Shown one piece after another: positions 43,127-52,108 of a stretch of 64,000 nucleotides of DNA. Position 1 is the first letter of the stretch. Every line of letters starts with the position of its first letter. Source of the DNA: Clostridiales bacterium (GTDB lineage: Bacteria > Bacillota > Clostridia > Oscillospirales > Oscillospiraceae); contig CABIYX010000004.1 in assembly GCA_902363045.1 (NCBI GenBank), positions 75,567-139,566 of the forward strand. Reading direction: 5' to 3'. The notes beneath the pieces are model-generated. The model was not told where the DNA came from. It worked only from the letters and a program-made list of their open reading frames with translations, and searched no databases. Made by a program: the position numbers and the translations under genes.

Positions 43127-44133
43127 GCGCTCAAAAACTCCACATAGTAGGCGGGATCCAGGTGCAGGCCGTTCCACTTCAGCTCCAGGTGCAGATGAGG
43201 GCCGGTGGCCACCCCCGTGGAGCCAACCTCCGCCACCTTCTCCCCCGCCGCCACCAGCTGTCCCTTGGAGACACACAGCTTGCTGCAATGGGCATAAAAG
43301 GACTTGATCCCGTTCCCGTGGTCCAGCTGGAGGTACAGGCCGTGGGTATCATTTTTCCCGATGTAGTCCACTGTCCCGTCAGCAAAGGCCCCGATGGCGT
43401 CCCCCTCCTGCCCGCCGATGTCCACCCCGTTGTGAAACTTATACTCCCCATCCACAGGGTGGTCCCGGTAGCCGTAGTCAGAGCGCAGATGGCCCAGCAG
43501 CGGAGTCACCGTCTGGAGCTCCCCCAGGGAGATCTGGTCCATGGTGTAGTTCTCCGGCAGAGCGGGCCCTGTGTAATCCGCCCGCAGGATGACCGTCCCC
43601 ACAGCCGGAGCCGCCGGCTCCGCCTGTACCTGCGCCGGGGCCGGGGCCTGCGGCGGAGCAAGCCAGTCCTCCGGGACCTGCTCCAGGCGGAGATAGTGGG
43701 CCGCCCGCTCCGCGGCCCCCGCCGGCCGGTTAAGAAAGTCCTGTTCCGTTTGGAAGGCCGCCCCGGCGGCGTAGTCCTCCGCCCCCTCGGGCAGACCGCC
43801 CCCCGCGCCAAACACCTGGATACAGAATTCCCCCAGTTCCCCCAAAATAGGGCCCTGCCCGGACAGGGACTCCCCAAGGGCGGAAAAGGCGGCCCGGAAG
43901 TCTGTGTCCGCCGTCAAAACAGTCTGGAGACGCTGCTGGAGCTGGGCCATCCGGCCGGAGGGCGACGCGCCCCGGCCCACGAAAACCACTAGGAACAGAG
44001 CCAGACAGACCCCCAGCTGGATCAGGCGCACCCGCTCCCGGGAGCGCGGCGCGGCTCCCCTCCCCCTCTCCGCCGGTCTGCGCGGACGCGCTCTTCTTCT
44101 TCGGCTGACCCACTGTGCGGACTGGTTGTACAT
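43123..44133 (-). CDS. spoIVFA: M23-domain membrane protein, SpoIVFA-like
   Basis: This 336-residue protein has a basic N-terminus, one membrane segment (about residues 36-56), a long linker and a C-terminal LytM/M23 domain. The zinc ligand pattern is intact: HNGVDIGG (His, Asp) and GPHLHLEL (HxH). SpoIVFA holds SpoIVFB inactive in the forespore outer membrane until it is cleaved. The gene order with spoIVFB, and coupling by overlap, supports this. A plain peptidoglycan endopeptidase is the alternative because the active site looks complete. Confidence 0.8.
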   Translation of the reverse strand: MYNQSAQWVSRRRRARPRRPAERGRGAAPRSRERVRLIQLGVCLALFLVVFVGRGASPSGRMAQLQQRLQTVLTADTDFRAAFSALGESLSGQGPILGELGEFCIQVFGAGGGLPEGAEDYAAGAAFQTEQDFLNRPAGAAERAAHYLRLEQVPEDWLAPPQAPAPAQVQAEPAAPAVGTVILRADYTGPALPENYTMDQISLGELQTVTPLLGHLRSDYGYRDHPVDGEYKFHNGVDIGGQEGDAIGAFADGTVDYIGKNDTHGLYLQLDHGNGIKSFYAHCSKLCVSKGQLVAAGEKVAEVGSTGVATGPHLHLELKWNGLHLDPAYYVEFLSA

Positions 44134-44203
44134 CCCGACCCCTCCCTTATTCGGTCTCTTTTGGACTCTTCAAGATATTCCTGAGAAGTTTCCAATATTC
44201 CTC

Positions 44204-44232
44204 TTGACAGCCGGAAGGGAAGTTACTATAAT
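44204..44232 (+). promoter_or_regulatory. Consensus promoter of tRNA-Pro
   Basis: TTGACA (44204-44209), a 17-base spacer and TATAAT (44227-44232) are a perfect sigma-A consensus 17 bases before the tRNA. Confidence 0.92.
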
Positions 44233-44249
44233 AGAATAGCTTTCATAAT

Positions 44250-44326
44250 CGGGGTGTGGCGAAGCTTGGTATCGCGCTTGGTTCGGGTCCAAGAGGCCCC
44301 GGGTTCGAATCCCGGCACTCCGACCA
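44250..44326 (+). tRNA. tRNA-Pro (CGG), CCA encoded
   Basis: It has acceptor CGGGGTG/CACTCCG, anticodon arm CTTGG-TTCGGGT-CCAAG (anticodon CGG), T-loop GTTCGAATC, and encoded CCA. Remnants of a conjugative element begin about 100 bases downstream, so its 3' end may have served as an integration site. No repeated attachment site was found in this window. Confidence 0.97.
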
Positions 44327-44382
44327 TGCGGAGTATCATTAAAGGATCTGAAAAGGTCTGCTGATGATACTCCGCATTTTTT
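44326..44382 (+). terminator. Terminator of tRNA-Pro
   Basis: A perfect 14-bp stem (ATGCGGAGTATCAT 44326-44339 with 44364-44377) is followed by TTTTTT. Confidence 0.9.
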
Positions 44383-44413
44383 ATTTCCAAGTTTATATAG
44401 CGATCTGTGTGGG

Positions 44414-44438
44414 GGCGTAGCTTAATGCTACGCCTTTT
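44414..44438 (+). terminator. Second terminator just before the truncated VirD4 gene
   Basis: GGCGTAGC and GCTACGCC (44414-44421 with 44427-44434, loop TTAAT) are followed by TTTT. It marks where element-derived coding sequence begins, because VirD4-like reading is open from 44426 onward. Confidence 0.7.
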
Positions 44439-44512
44439 CTCGTTTCCAAAAGAATATCCCGCTCGGGGATCTTCCGGCGATCCGGAACCTCAAAAGCCCC
44501 GATGCAGTTGTA

Positions 44513-46348
44513 GTGGATCGTTACCCGCTGATTGGTAATCTGGACCACATCAAATCCAAGACGGTGGGCGATGGCCAACACGGCACCGCCCGATGGGCCA
44601 CCAAAAAGGAGATCCAGCAGACCTTCCAGCACATTCCTTTTCGTCCCGATACATGGCGGAAAGGAAAGGACCTTCCTGCAGACCAAGGATTGGTGCTCGG
44701 GTGTGTGGGCGGCGGCCCAGCTGCCGGTTCATTATGGACCACTCTGTTCAAGCGGAGAAAGAAGGGCACGGAACGCCCCGCCCTTCAGGCGCTGGTGGAT
44801 ACCGACGACATCCACTGCCTGATGATCGGCGCATCCGGCATTGGCAAGACAGCCTTCTTTCTCTATCCCAATCTGGAATACGCCTGCGCCTGTGGGATGA
44901 GTTTTCTGGCGCTGGATACCAAAGGAGATCTGGCGCGGAACTACGGAACCATCGCCTCCCGGTGCTACGGCTATCAGGTGGCGGTCATTGACCTGCGAAA
45001 CCCCACCCGCTCGGACGGATACAATCTGCTGACCCTCATCAACCACTACATGGATGTCTGTCGTGAGGATGAGAAGAACCTTGCCGCCCGTGCCAAGGCA
45101 GAGAAGTATGCCAAGATCCTCTCCAAGACCATCGTCAACCCGGATGGGGATGCATCCCAGTACGGTCAGAACGCCTTCTTCTATGACGCGGCCGAGGGCC
45201 TGCTCACCGCTGTGGTCCTGCTGCTGGCGGAGTACCTTCCCCCTGACAAAAAAACTGGGACAGAACGGCGGCACATCGTCAGCGTATTTAAGCTGGTGCA
45301 GGACCTCCTTGCGCCCAGCAGATCCGCAAAGGGGAAAAACGGCTTCCAAATTTTGATGAACAAACTGCCGGACACCCATAAGGCCCGGTGGTTTGCTGGG
45401 GCGGCTTTGAACAGTGCGGATCAGGCGATGATGTCCGTCATGTCCACCGTCCTCTCCCGGCTCAATGCCTTTTTGGATTCAGAGTTGGAGCAGGTCCTCT
45501 GCTTCGACAGCGCCATCAACGCCGAATCCTTCGCCAGCAGAAAGTCCGCCATTTTCCTCATCCTCCCCGAAGAAGATCCCAGCAAGAATTTTATGGCGGG
45601 TCTTATGATCCAGACCCTCAGCCGGGAATTGTTTGCGGTGGCAGATGAAAATGGCGGTAAACTGAAAAACCGTGTGGTGCTGTTCTGCGACGAACTGGGC
45701 ACCATGCCCGCTTTTGACATTCTCCCCCTCTTCTCTGCCGGCCGGTCCCGGAAGTTGACGCTGGTACCCATCATCCAAAGCCTTGCTCAGTTGGAGAAGA
45801 ACTATGGCAAGGAGGGCGCGGAGATCATTCAGGATAACGTGCAGGACACCATCTTCGGCGGCTTTGCCCCCAACAGTCAGACTGCGGAAATGCTCTCCAA
45901 GGTCCTTGGGAACCGGACGGTCATGAGCGGCTCCATCAGCCGGGGGAAGAACGATCCCAGCCAGTCCCTCCAGATGATCGAGCGGCCACTGATGACGCCG
46001 GACGAACTCAAGTCCATTCCCAAGGGACAGTTCATCGTGATGAAGACAGGCACGCACCCTATGCGCACCCGCCTGCGGCTCTTTCTGGAATGGGGGATCA
46101 CCTTTGGAGCGCCCTATATCCTGCCGGAGAAGGCTGCGCGGAAAGTAGCCTATGCCAGCAGGAAGGAGTTAGAAGCGGCTATCGATGCCCATATCCGTGA
46201 TCAGGCGGCAGTTCAGGCAGAATCCGCCGGCACATCCCCTGCTCCCACAGGCGGTGACCCGCAGAACGACAAAAACGATGCGGAGCAGTCAAAACCGGTC
46301 GACCTGCGCACGGATACAGAGAAGGAGCGCGACTATGGGGTATTTTGA
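44513..46348 (+). CDS. VirD4/TraG-type coupling protein, 5'-truncated
   Basis: The protein is 611 residues from a GTG at 44513. The frame is open from 44426 without any ATG, and no convincing ribosome-binding site exists. It has Walker A GASGIGKTAFF and Walker B VVLFCDELGTMP. DGQHGTARWATKKEI and GYNLLTLINHYM place it with conjugative ATPases of Firmicute integrative elements. The N-terminal membrane segments that anchor such proteins are missing, so it starts in mid-domain right after a terminator. Probably a broken remnant of an element inserted by tRNA-Pro; it may not be expressed. Confidence 0.85.
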   Translation: MDRYPLIGNLDHIKSKTVGDGQHGTARWATKKEIQQTFQHIPFRPDTWRKGKDLPADQGLVLGCVGGGPAAGSLWTTLFKRRKKGTERPALQALVDTDDIHCLMIGASGIGKTAFFLYPNLEYACACGMSFLALDTKGDLARNYGTIASRCYGYQVAVIDLRNPTRSDGYNLLTLINHYMDVCREDEKNLAARAKAEKYAKILSKTIVNPDGDASQYGQNAFFYDAAEGLLTAVVLLLAEYLPPDKKTGTERRHIVSVFKLVQDLLAPSRSAKGKNGFQILMNKLPDTHKARWFAGAALNSADQAMMSVMSTVLSRLNAFLDSELEQVLCFDSAINAESFASRKSAIFLILPEEDPSKNFMAGLMIQTLSRELFAVADENGGKLKNRVVLFCDELGTMPAFDILPLFSAGRSRKLTLVPIIQSLAQLEKNYGKEGAEIIQDNVQDTIFGGFAPNSQTAEMLSKVLGNRTVMSGSISRGKNDPSQSLQMIERPLMTPDELKSIPKGQFIVMKTGTHPMRTRLRLFLEWGITFGAPYILPEKAARKVAYASRKELEAAIDAHIRDQAAVQAESAGTSPAPTGGDPQNDKNDAEQSKPVDLRTDTEKERDYGVF

Positions 46349-46589
46349 AAAAATCTACCGCTCTGACCTGAGTCATCGGGCCAGAGCGGTCTATATGTAT
46401 CTGAAGGATCGGGCAGACGGCAGCGGGCGCTGCTGGCCCGGGATCAATACCATTGCGGTGGAGCTGGGCTTGTCCCGCTCCACCGTCAAGAGGGCGCTGA
46501 CGGAACTATACCGGGAAGAACTGATCGCCAAGCTGCCCAGGCAGCGGAGTAACGGAGGATGTACCTCGAATCTCTATCGGCTCCTGTGA
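46335..46589 (+). CDS. Small helix-turn-helix protein of the conjugative element
   Basis: This 84-residue protein overlaps the end of the VirD4 gene by 14 bases and has an AAGGAG site. GYFEKIYRSDLSHRARAVYM and CWPGINTIAVELGLSRSTVK form a winged HTH seen in small proteins next to VirD4 genes in Clostridial integrative elements, related to replication-initiator N-terminal domains. Likely a leftover regulator. Confidence 0.8.
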   Translation: MGYFEKIYRSDLSHRARAVYMYLKDRADGSGRCWPGINTIAVELGLSRSTVKRALTELYREELIAKLPRQRSNGGCTSNLYRLL

Positions 46590-46598
46590 CTGCAAAAA

Positions 46599-46628
46599 GC
46601 GGACGCTCCCGCCAAGGGGAGCGTCCGC
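46599..46628. terminator. Hairpin after the HTH gene
   Basis: A perfect 12-bp stem (GCGGACGCTCCC 46599-46610 with 46617-46628) is preceded by AAAAA. The following plus-strand tail is not T-rich, so it would terminate better from the minus strand. Confidence 0.55.
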
Positions 46629-46685
46629 CTGTTGATAGAACCGGGGGCCGGTTCAGGGTGGCCCCGCAAGAAGGCCCCACTCTAA

Positions 46686-46862
46686 GGAGAGATCAAGACA
46701 GAGAAGAAACAAATCTTTCAAGATTTTGGAGTATGTCAGTACCCTAATCTGACACCAGATGAGATTCAAAATCTGCTGCTCCGTTCTTCATCCGCTGCTG
46801 ATTATGCCGAGACCCTGCCACAGCTGGAAAAACAAGGATTTACAGGGGACGGCGATTGCTAG
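46686..46862 (+). pseudogene. Short coding remnant without a start codon
   Basis: The frame 46686-46862 reads KKQIFQDFGVCQYPNLTPDE and on to a TAG, with natural composition. It has no ATG, GTG or TTG at its head, although AAGGAG (46684-46689) is present. It looks like a small element-borne gene that lost its start. The function is unknown. Confidence 0.35.
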
Positions 46863-46948
46863 CTGGGAGTCCCTCTTACAGTTGAAAACATTGCCCTGAA
46901 GTGCAGTGTGTCTGAATCAGTTTGCTCCGCCCGATTGCCTGACAGTGA

Positions 46949-47188
46949 ACTGGAAGTGATCCGGACACTACGGGGGCAGCGTATGGGTATCAGGTAGGAT
47001 CGGAGGGACACAGCATCTTCTTCAGCGGAGACTATACGGAGCACACTTTGGTCTACACAGCCGATCTTATCTGGAATGTGAAGGTCGATTTGGCGGTGCT
47101 GGACAGTTCCTGCGGGACGGAACCCCGAACAGCGGAGGATATGCGTCTGGATATTCTGACTGCGGTGGAGAAAACGCTTGCCTGGTAG
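46949..47188 (+). pseudogene. 3' fragment of a metallo-beta-lactamase-fold hydrolase
   Basis: Frame 46949-47188 reads AAYGYQVGSEGHSIFFSGDY, then TADLIWNVKVDLAVLDSSCG, and ends at TAG. HSIFFSGDYTEH resembles the end of MBL-fold hydrolases, where an Asp ligates metal. The N-terminal HxHxDH part is absent and a stop lies just upstream. It is a decayed gene within the element remnants before the trp operon. Confidence 0.5.
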
Positions 47189-47278
47189 AGGCGCGTCCTT
47201 TTCCGGTGCCTAAGTTTTGTCAAGGGCCAGAATCGGCTCTGCTTCTCCGATGGGCACGGAAAATTTTTGTGATAGGTC

Positions 47279-47308
47279 TTGACAAGCGGAGGAACGTGGT
47301 AGTATAGT
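47279..47308 (+). promoter_or_regulatory. Promoter of the trp operon
   Basis: TTGACA (47279-47284), an 18-base spacer and TATAGT (47303-47308) lie directly upstream of the T-box leader. Confidence 0.8.
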
Positions 47309-47314
47309 AAGAAA

Positions 47315-47604
47315 AAATTTAATATCCTAAACCGTTGAAGCGGAGATAACGGCAATCATGCCTTTACAGAGAGCCTGTGGTGCTGAGAGTCAGGTAAGAA
47401 ACAAGTTGTCAAATGGACCGCTGAGGGCGCAGCCAAATGTGAGATTCACAGAGTATGCTGCGACGTTGCAGGCAGACGTCATTTGCCGGGGATATGTTGG
47501 TATCCTGCTAAGTGCACGGGTCATACCGTGAATCAAGGTGGCACCGCGGATAAAGTATTTTATTCGTCCTTGACAGAACATAGTTTCTGTCAGGGACGAT
47601 TTTT
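47315..47604 (+). ncRNA. Tryptophan-specific T-box riboswitch
   Basis: The leader contains the stem I elements (AGAGAGCC, GCTGAGAG), the specifier TGG at 47414-47416 in AAATGGACC (Trp codon), the T-box AAGGTGGCACCGCGG at 47535-47549, and an intrinsic terminator (stem 47565-47578 with about 47585-47598, then TTTTTT). Uncharged tRNA-Trp would pair with the specifier and T-box, favour the antiterminator, and switch on trpEGDCFBA. Confidence 0.93.
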
Positions 47605-47656
47605 TGCTCCTCTGGCAGAAACGCCAGAGGAGCATTTTTATTTGGAGGTGCAGACC

Positions 47657-49123
47657 ATGCAAATCGTTCCCACATTGGAGAAAGTTAAAGAGATTGCTTC
47701 TACCGGAGGATACCGGGTGCTTCCGGTGAGCTGTGAGATCCTGTCTGACTTCACCACGCCCATAGAAGCCATGCGCATCCTGAAGCAGGTCTCCGCTCAC
47801 TGTTATATGCTGGAATCCGCGGCCAGCCATAAGACCTGGGGACGCTACACCTTCCTGGGCTTTGACCCCAGTCTGGAGATCACCTGCAGGAACGGGGAGA
47901 TGCGGGCCGGATGCCTGCACTTCCCAACGGCGGACCCGTCCGCTTACCTGCGTCAGGTCCTGGAGGAGCACAAAAGCCCCCGTTTTGACCATCTCCCTCC
48001 CTTCACCGGCGGGCTTGTGGGATACTTCTCCTATGACTATCTGGGGTACAGCGAGCCGTCCGTCCGGGCGGAGGTAGAGGACAGGGAGGAATTTCGGGAT
48101 CTTGACCTGATGCTCTTTGACAAGGTCATCGCCTTTGACCATCTCCGGCAGAAGCTCATTCTTATGGTCAATATGTCCCTGGACGAGCCGGAGACCGGCT
48201 ACAACAAGGCGGTGCTGGAGCTCAGACAGCTTGCGGAACTGCTGCGGACCGGAGCGAAGCAGCGGGACCATGCCGGGCGGCTCCTGGGGCCGGTGACGCC
48301 GCTGTTCGGCCGGGAGGACTTCTGCCGCATGGTGGAGCGGGCCAAGGTCCACATCCGGGAAGGGGATATTTTTCAGATCGTCCTCTCCAACTGCCTGTCG
48401 GCCCCCTTTGAGGGCAGCCTGTTCAACACCTACCGGGTGCTGCGCACCTTGAACCCCTCCCCCTATATGTTCTATTTTTCCGGAACCGATGTGGAGGTGG
48501 CGGGGGCATCGCCGGAGACGCTGGTCAAGCTGGAAAACGGCGTGCTCCACACCTTCCCTCTGGCGGGCACCCGACCCAGGGGAAATGCCCCGGAGGAGGA
48601 CCAGGCTATGGAGACAGAGCTGCTCTCCGATGAGAAAGAACTGGCAGAGCACAATATGCTGGTGGACCTGGGGCGGAACGATTTGGGCAAGGTCAGCCGG
48701 TTCGGCACGGTCCAGGTGGAGAAATTCCACACCATTGAGCGCTTCTCCCATGTCATGCACATCGGCTCCACCGTGCGGGGCGAGCTCCGGGAGGACAAGG
48801 ACGCGCTGGACGCCATCGAGGCGGTGCTGCCCGCCGGGACTCTCTCCGGAGCGCCTAAGCTCCGGGCCTGCCAGCTGATTGCGGAGCTGGAGAACAACAA
48901 GCGGGGCATCTACGGCGGGGCCATCGGCTACATCGACTTCACCGGGAATATGGACACCTGTATCGCCATCCGGATCGCCTATCAGAAGAACGGCAGGGTG
49001 TTCGTGAGAAGCGGAGCCGGGATCGTGGCCGACTCGGTCCCGGAGCAGGAATTTGAGGAATGTATGAACAAGGCGCGGGCGTCCCTGAGGGCGCTGGAGC
49101 TTGCACAGGAGGTGGAGCTATGA
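47657..49123 (+). CDS. trpE: Anthranilate synthase component I
   Basis: This 488-residue chorismate-using enzyme makes anthranilate with glutamine-derived ammonia from TrpG. Signatures include SPETLVKLENG, HTFPLAGTRPRG, ELLSDEKELAEHNMLVDLGR and DALDAIEAVLPAGTLSGAPK. An N-terminal region (LPVSCEILSDFTTPIEAMRI) should bind feedback tryptophan. The start has a GGAGG site 8 bases upstream. It is the first gene after the T-box and its stop overlaps the trpG start (ATGA). Confidence 0.97.
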   Translation: MQIVPTLEKVKEIASTGGYRVLPVSCEILSDFTTPIEAMRILKQVSAHCYMLESAASHKTWGRYTFLGFDPSLEITCRNGEMRAGCLHFPTADPSAYLRQVLEEHKSPRFDHLPPFTGGLVGYFSYDYLGYSEPSVRAEVEDREEFRDLDLMLFDKVIAFDHLRQKLILMVNMSLDEPETGYNKAVLELRQLAELLRTGAKQRDHAGRLLGPVTPLFGREDFCRMVERAKVHIREGDIFQIVLSNCLSAPFEGSLFNTYRVLRTLNPSPYMFYFSGTDVEVAGASPETLVKLENGVLHTFPLAGTRPRGNAPEEDQAMETELLSDEKELAEHNMLVDLGRNDLGKVSRFGTVQVEKFHTIERFSHVMHIGSTVRGELREDKDALDAIEAVLPAGTLSGAPKLRACQLIAELENNKRGIYGGAIGYIDFTGNMDTCIAIRIAYQKNGRVFVRSGAGIVADSVPEQEFEECMNKARASLRALELAQEVEL

Positions 49124-49689
49124 TCCTGCTGATTGACAACTATGACAGCTTTTCCTATAACCTCTATCAGCTGACCGGCCAGCTCTGTCCGGACATTCAG
49201 GTCATTCGAAACGATGAACTGTCGGTGGAAGAGATCAGGACGCTGCAGCCGGAACGGATCATCCTCTCCCCCGGCCCGGGGAGGCCGGAGGACGCGGGGA
49301 TCACCATGGAGGTGGTGACCGCTCTGAGAAGCGAAATTCCCATCCTGGGGGTCTGCCTGGGACACCAGGCCATTTGTGCTGCCTTTGGCGCCTCCATTAC
49401 CTACGCCAAGGCGCTGATGCACGGGAAGCAGTCCCAGGTCCGATTCGATCCGGACTGCCCACTGTTCCGGGGCTGTCCGGAAACAGCCCTTGTGGGGAGG
49501 TATCACTCCCTGGCGGCGGACGCCGAAACCCTTCCGGAGTGCCTGAAGGTCACCGCTCGAACCGAGGACGGAGAGGTCATGGCGGTGCAGCACAGGGCGC
49601 ATCCAATCTACGGCGTACAGTTCCACCCGGAGTCCATTTTGACGCCCAACGGGAAAACCATGCTCCAAAACTTCATAAAGGGGATGTAA
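49120..49689 (+). CDS. trpG: Anthranilate synthase component II (glutamine amidotransferase)
   Basis: This 189-residue class-I amidotransferase begins ILLIDNYDSFSYNLYQLTGQ, with the catalytic Cys in GVCLGHQAICAAFG and the His-Glu pair in VQFHPESIL. It supplies ammonia to TrpE. It is a free subunit, not fused to TrpD. Confidence 0.96.
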   Translation: MILLIDNYDSFSYNLYQLTGQLCPDIQVIRNDELSVEEIRTLQPERIILSPGPGRPEDAGITMEVVTALRSEIPILGVCLGHQAICAAFGASITYAKALMHGKQSQVRFDPDCPLFRGCPETALVGRYHSLAADAETLPECLKVTARTEDGEVMAVQHRAHPIYGVQFHPESILTPNGKTMLQNFIKGM

Positions 49690-49692
49690 ATC

Positions 49693-50724
49693 ATGATCAA
49701 AGAAGCTATCGTCAAGATCGTCAATAAAGGGGACCTCACTTATGAGGAGGCCTACACCGTGATGAATGAGATCATGGGCGGCCAGACCACCCCCACCCAA
49801 AACGCCGCCTTTCTTGCCGCCCTCTCCACCAAGAGCGCCCGGGCGGAGACCACCGACGAGATCGCCGGATGCGCCGCCGCCATGCGGGGCCACGCCGTCA
49901 AGGTGGAGACCGGCATGGAGCTCTTTGAGATCGTGGGCACCGGCGGAGACAACGCCGGCAGCTTCAACATCTCCACCACCGCCGCCCTGGTGGCGGCGGC
50001 AGGGGGCATGAAGGTGGCCAAGCACGGCAACCGAGCGGCCTCCTCCCTGTGCGGCACGGCGGACTGTCTGGAGGCGCTGGGGGTCAATATCCACCAGAGC
50101 CCCGAAAAGTGCGTGGAGCTGCTCCGGGACGTGGGAATGTGCTTTTTCTTCGCCCAGGATTATCACACCTCCATGAAATATGTGGGTGCAATCCGCAAGG
50201 AGCTGGGCTTCCGCACCGTATTCAATATCCTCGGCCCGCTGACCAACCCCGGAACGCCCTCCCAGCAGCTCCTTGGAGTTTACGACGACTATCTGGTGGA
50301 GCCACTGGCCCAGGTGCTCATCAATCTGGGGATCAAGCGGGGCATGGTGGTATACGGGCAGGACAAGCTGGACGAGATCTCCCTGAGCGCGCCCACCACC
50401 GTCTGTGAGATCCGGGACGGCTGGTTCAAGTCCTCGGTCATCACCCCGGAGGATTTTGGATTTGACCGCTGCACAAAAGAGGAGCTGAAGGGCGGGACGC
50501 CGGAGGAGAACGCCACCATTACCAGAGCTATTTTGAGCGGCGAGCAGGGCGCCAAACGGAACGCGGTGCTGCTCAATGCTGGGGCGGCCCTGTATATCGG
50601 CGAAAAGGCGGACAGCATGAAGGCAGGCGTGGCTCTGGCGGCGGAACTCATCGACAGCGGAAGGGCTGCCGCCGTGCTGGAGCGGCTGATCGCGGTCAGC
50701 AACGGCCCGGAGGTGGAGGCATGA
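49693..50724 (+). CDS. trpD: Anthranilate phosphoribosyltransferase
   Basis: The 343-residue enzyme adds phosphoribose from PRPP to anthranilate. [19 protein letters not shown] (PRPP loop), [20 protein letters not shown] and [12 protein letters not shown] are diagnostic. The stop overlaps the trpC start by 4 bases. Confidence 0.97.
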   Translation: MIKEAIVKIVNKGDLTYEEAYTVMNEIMGGQTTPTQNAAFLAALSTKSARAETTDEIAGCAAAMRGHAVKVETGMELFEIVGTGGDNAGSFNISTTAALVAAAGGMKVAKHGNRAASSLCGTADCLEALGVNIHQSPEKCVELLRDVGMCFFFAQDYHTSMKYVGAIRKELGFRTVFNILGPLTNPGTPSQQLLGVYDDYLVEPLAQVLINLGIKRGMVVYGQDKLDEISLSAPTTVCEIRDGWFKSSVITPEDFGFDRCTKEELKGGTPEENATITRAILSGEQGAKRNAVLLNAGAALYIGEKADSMKAGVALAAELIDSGRAAAVLERLIAVSNGPEVEA

Positions 50725-51503
50725 CCATATTGGACCAGCTGGCCGGCCACGCCCGGGAGCGGGTGGCGGCATCCAAGAGCGCTGTCTCTCTGAAAGATCG
50801 GTGTTGGCAGGCGTTTTCTCTCCCCAAAGGAGATTTTGGATTTGAGAAAGCCCTGAGAAAAGACGGACTTTCCTTCATTTGTGAGTGCAAGCGGGCATCA
50901 CCCTCTAAGGGACTCATCGCCCCGGAGTTTCCCTATCTCCAAATCGCTCTGGATTATGAGGCGGCGGAGGCGGAGGCCATCTCAGTGCTCACCGAGCCTA
51001 AGTGGTTCCTGGGCAGCGACCAGTATTTGCAGGAGATCGCCCGGACGGTCTCCCTCCCCTGCCTGCGGAAGGACTTTACCGTAGACGAATATATGATCTA
51101 TGAGGCGAAGGTACTGGGGGCGGCGGCAGTACTGCTGATCTGCTCCATTTTGACCGAGGGGCAAATCAAAGAATACCTACACATTTGCGATGAGCTGGGC
51201 CTGTCCGCCCTGGTGGAGGTCCACAACGAGGCAGAAGCGGACATTGCCCTCCGGGCAGGGGCGCGGATCATTGGGGTGAACAACCGCAACCTGAATGATT
51301 TCTCTGTGGACCCGGACAACAGTCGCCGGCTCAGGGCGCTGATTCCCCGCGAGGTACTGTTTGTTTCCGAAAGCGGCATCCGAAGCGCCGGAGACGTCGC
51401 AGCGCTCCGGGAGATGGGAGCGGACGGAGTCCTGATTGGAGAGTCTCTGATGCGGACGGCCGATAAAAAGGCTGCCCTGGCGGGATTGCGAGGTGGAATA
51501 TGA
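50721..51503 (+). CDS. trpC: Indole-3-glycerol-phosphate synthase
   Basis: This 260-residue TIM-barrel enzyme has the key stretches [53 protein letters not shown] and [14 protein letters not shown]. It is a separate protein from TrpF and overlaps it by 4 bases. Confidence 0.97.
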   Translation: MTILDQLAGHARERVAASKSAVSLKDRCWQAFSLPKGDFGFEKALRKDGLSFICECKRASPSKGLIAPEFPYLQIALDYEAAEAEAISVLTEPKWFLGSDQYLQEIARTVSLPCLRKDFTVDEYMIYEAKVLGAAAVLLICSILTEGQIKEYLHICDELGLSALVEVHNEAEADIALRAGARIIGVNNRNLNDFSVDPDNSRRLRALIPREVLFVSESGIRSAGDVAALREMGADGVLIGESLMRTADKKAALAGLRGGI

Positions 51504-52108
51504 CAAAAATCAAACTGTGCGGTCTGTCTCGCCCTCAGGATATTCTGGCCGCAAATCAGCTGAGACCGGAATATATCGGTTTCGTTTTTGCCCCTAAAAG
51601 CAGCCGGTATATCTCCTCTGGGCAGGCTCGGGAACTCAAAGCGCTTCTCTCACCTCAAATCCGGGCAGTGGGGGTCTTTGTAAACGAGGGAATAGACAGA
51701 GTAGAAGAACTGCTGAACAGCGGCGTCATCGACCTGGCACAGCTCCACGGCAGTGAAGATGCGGACTATATCCGGAAGCTGCGGACACGCACCGGAAAGC
51801 CGGTCATTCAGGCCTTCCGCATTACATCCGAGGAGGATGTTAGGCGGGCTGAACACAGCGTGGCTGACCACATCCTGCTGGACGCCGGTGCGGGTACGGG
51901 GACGGTCTTCGACTGGGACCTGCTCCGGCAGACCCAGAGGCCCTATTTCCTGGCCGGCGGACTGGGACCGGAGAATGTAAAAGGGGCGGTGGAGCGGCTT
52001 CATCCCTATGCGGTGGACGTCAGCTCCGGCATTGAGACGGATGGGGTCAAGGACCCTGAAAAAATGGCGGCCTTTGTGGCCGCAGTCAGAAAGGAAGCGA
52101 GCGCATGA
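51500..52108 (+). CDS. trpF: Phosphoribosylanthranilate isomerase
   Basis: The 202-residue TIM-barrel isomerase contains [11 protein letters not shown] with the catalytic Cys, [37 protein letters not shown] and [11 protein letters not shown]. The stop overlaps trpB by 4 bases. Confidence 0.96.
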   Translation: MTKIKLCGLSRPQDILAANQLRPEYIGFVFAPKSSRYISSGQARELKALLSPQIRAVGVFVNEGIDRVEELLNSGVIDLAQLHGSEDADYIRKLRTRTGKPVIQAFRITSEEDVRRAEHSVADHILLDAGAGTGTVFDWDLLRQTQRPYFLAGGLGPENVKGAVERLHPYAVDVSSGIETDGVKDPEKMAAFVAAVRKEASA

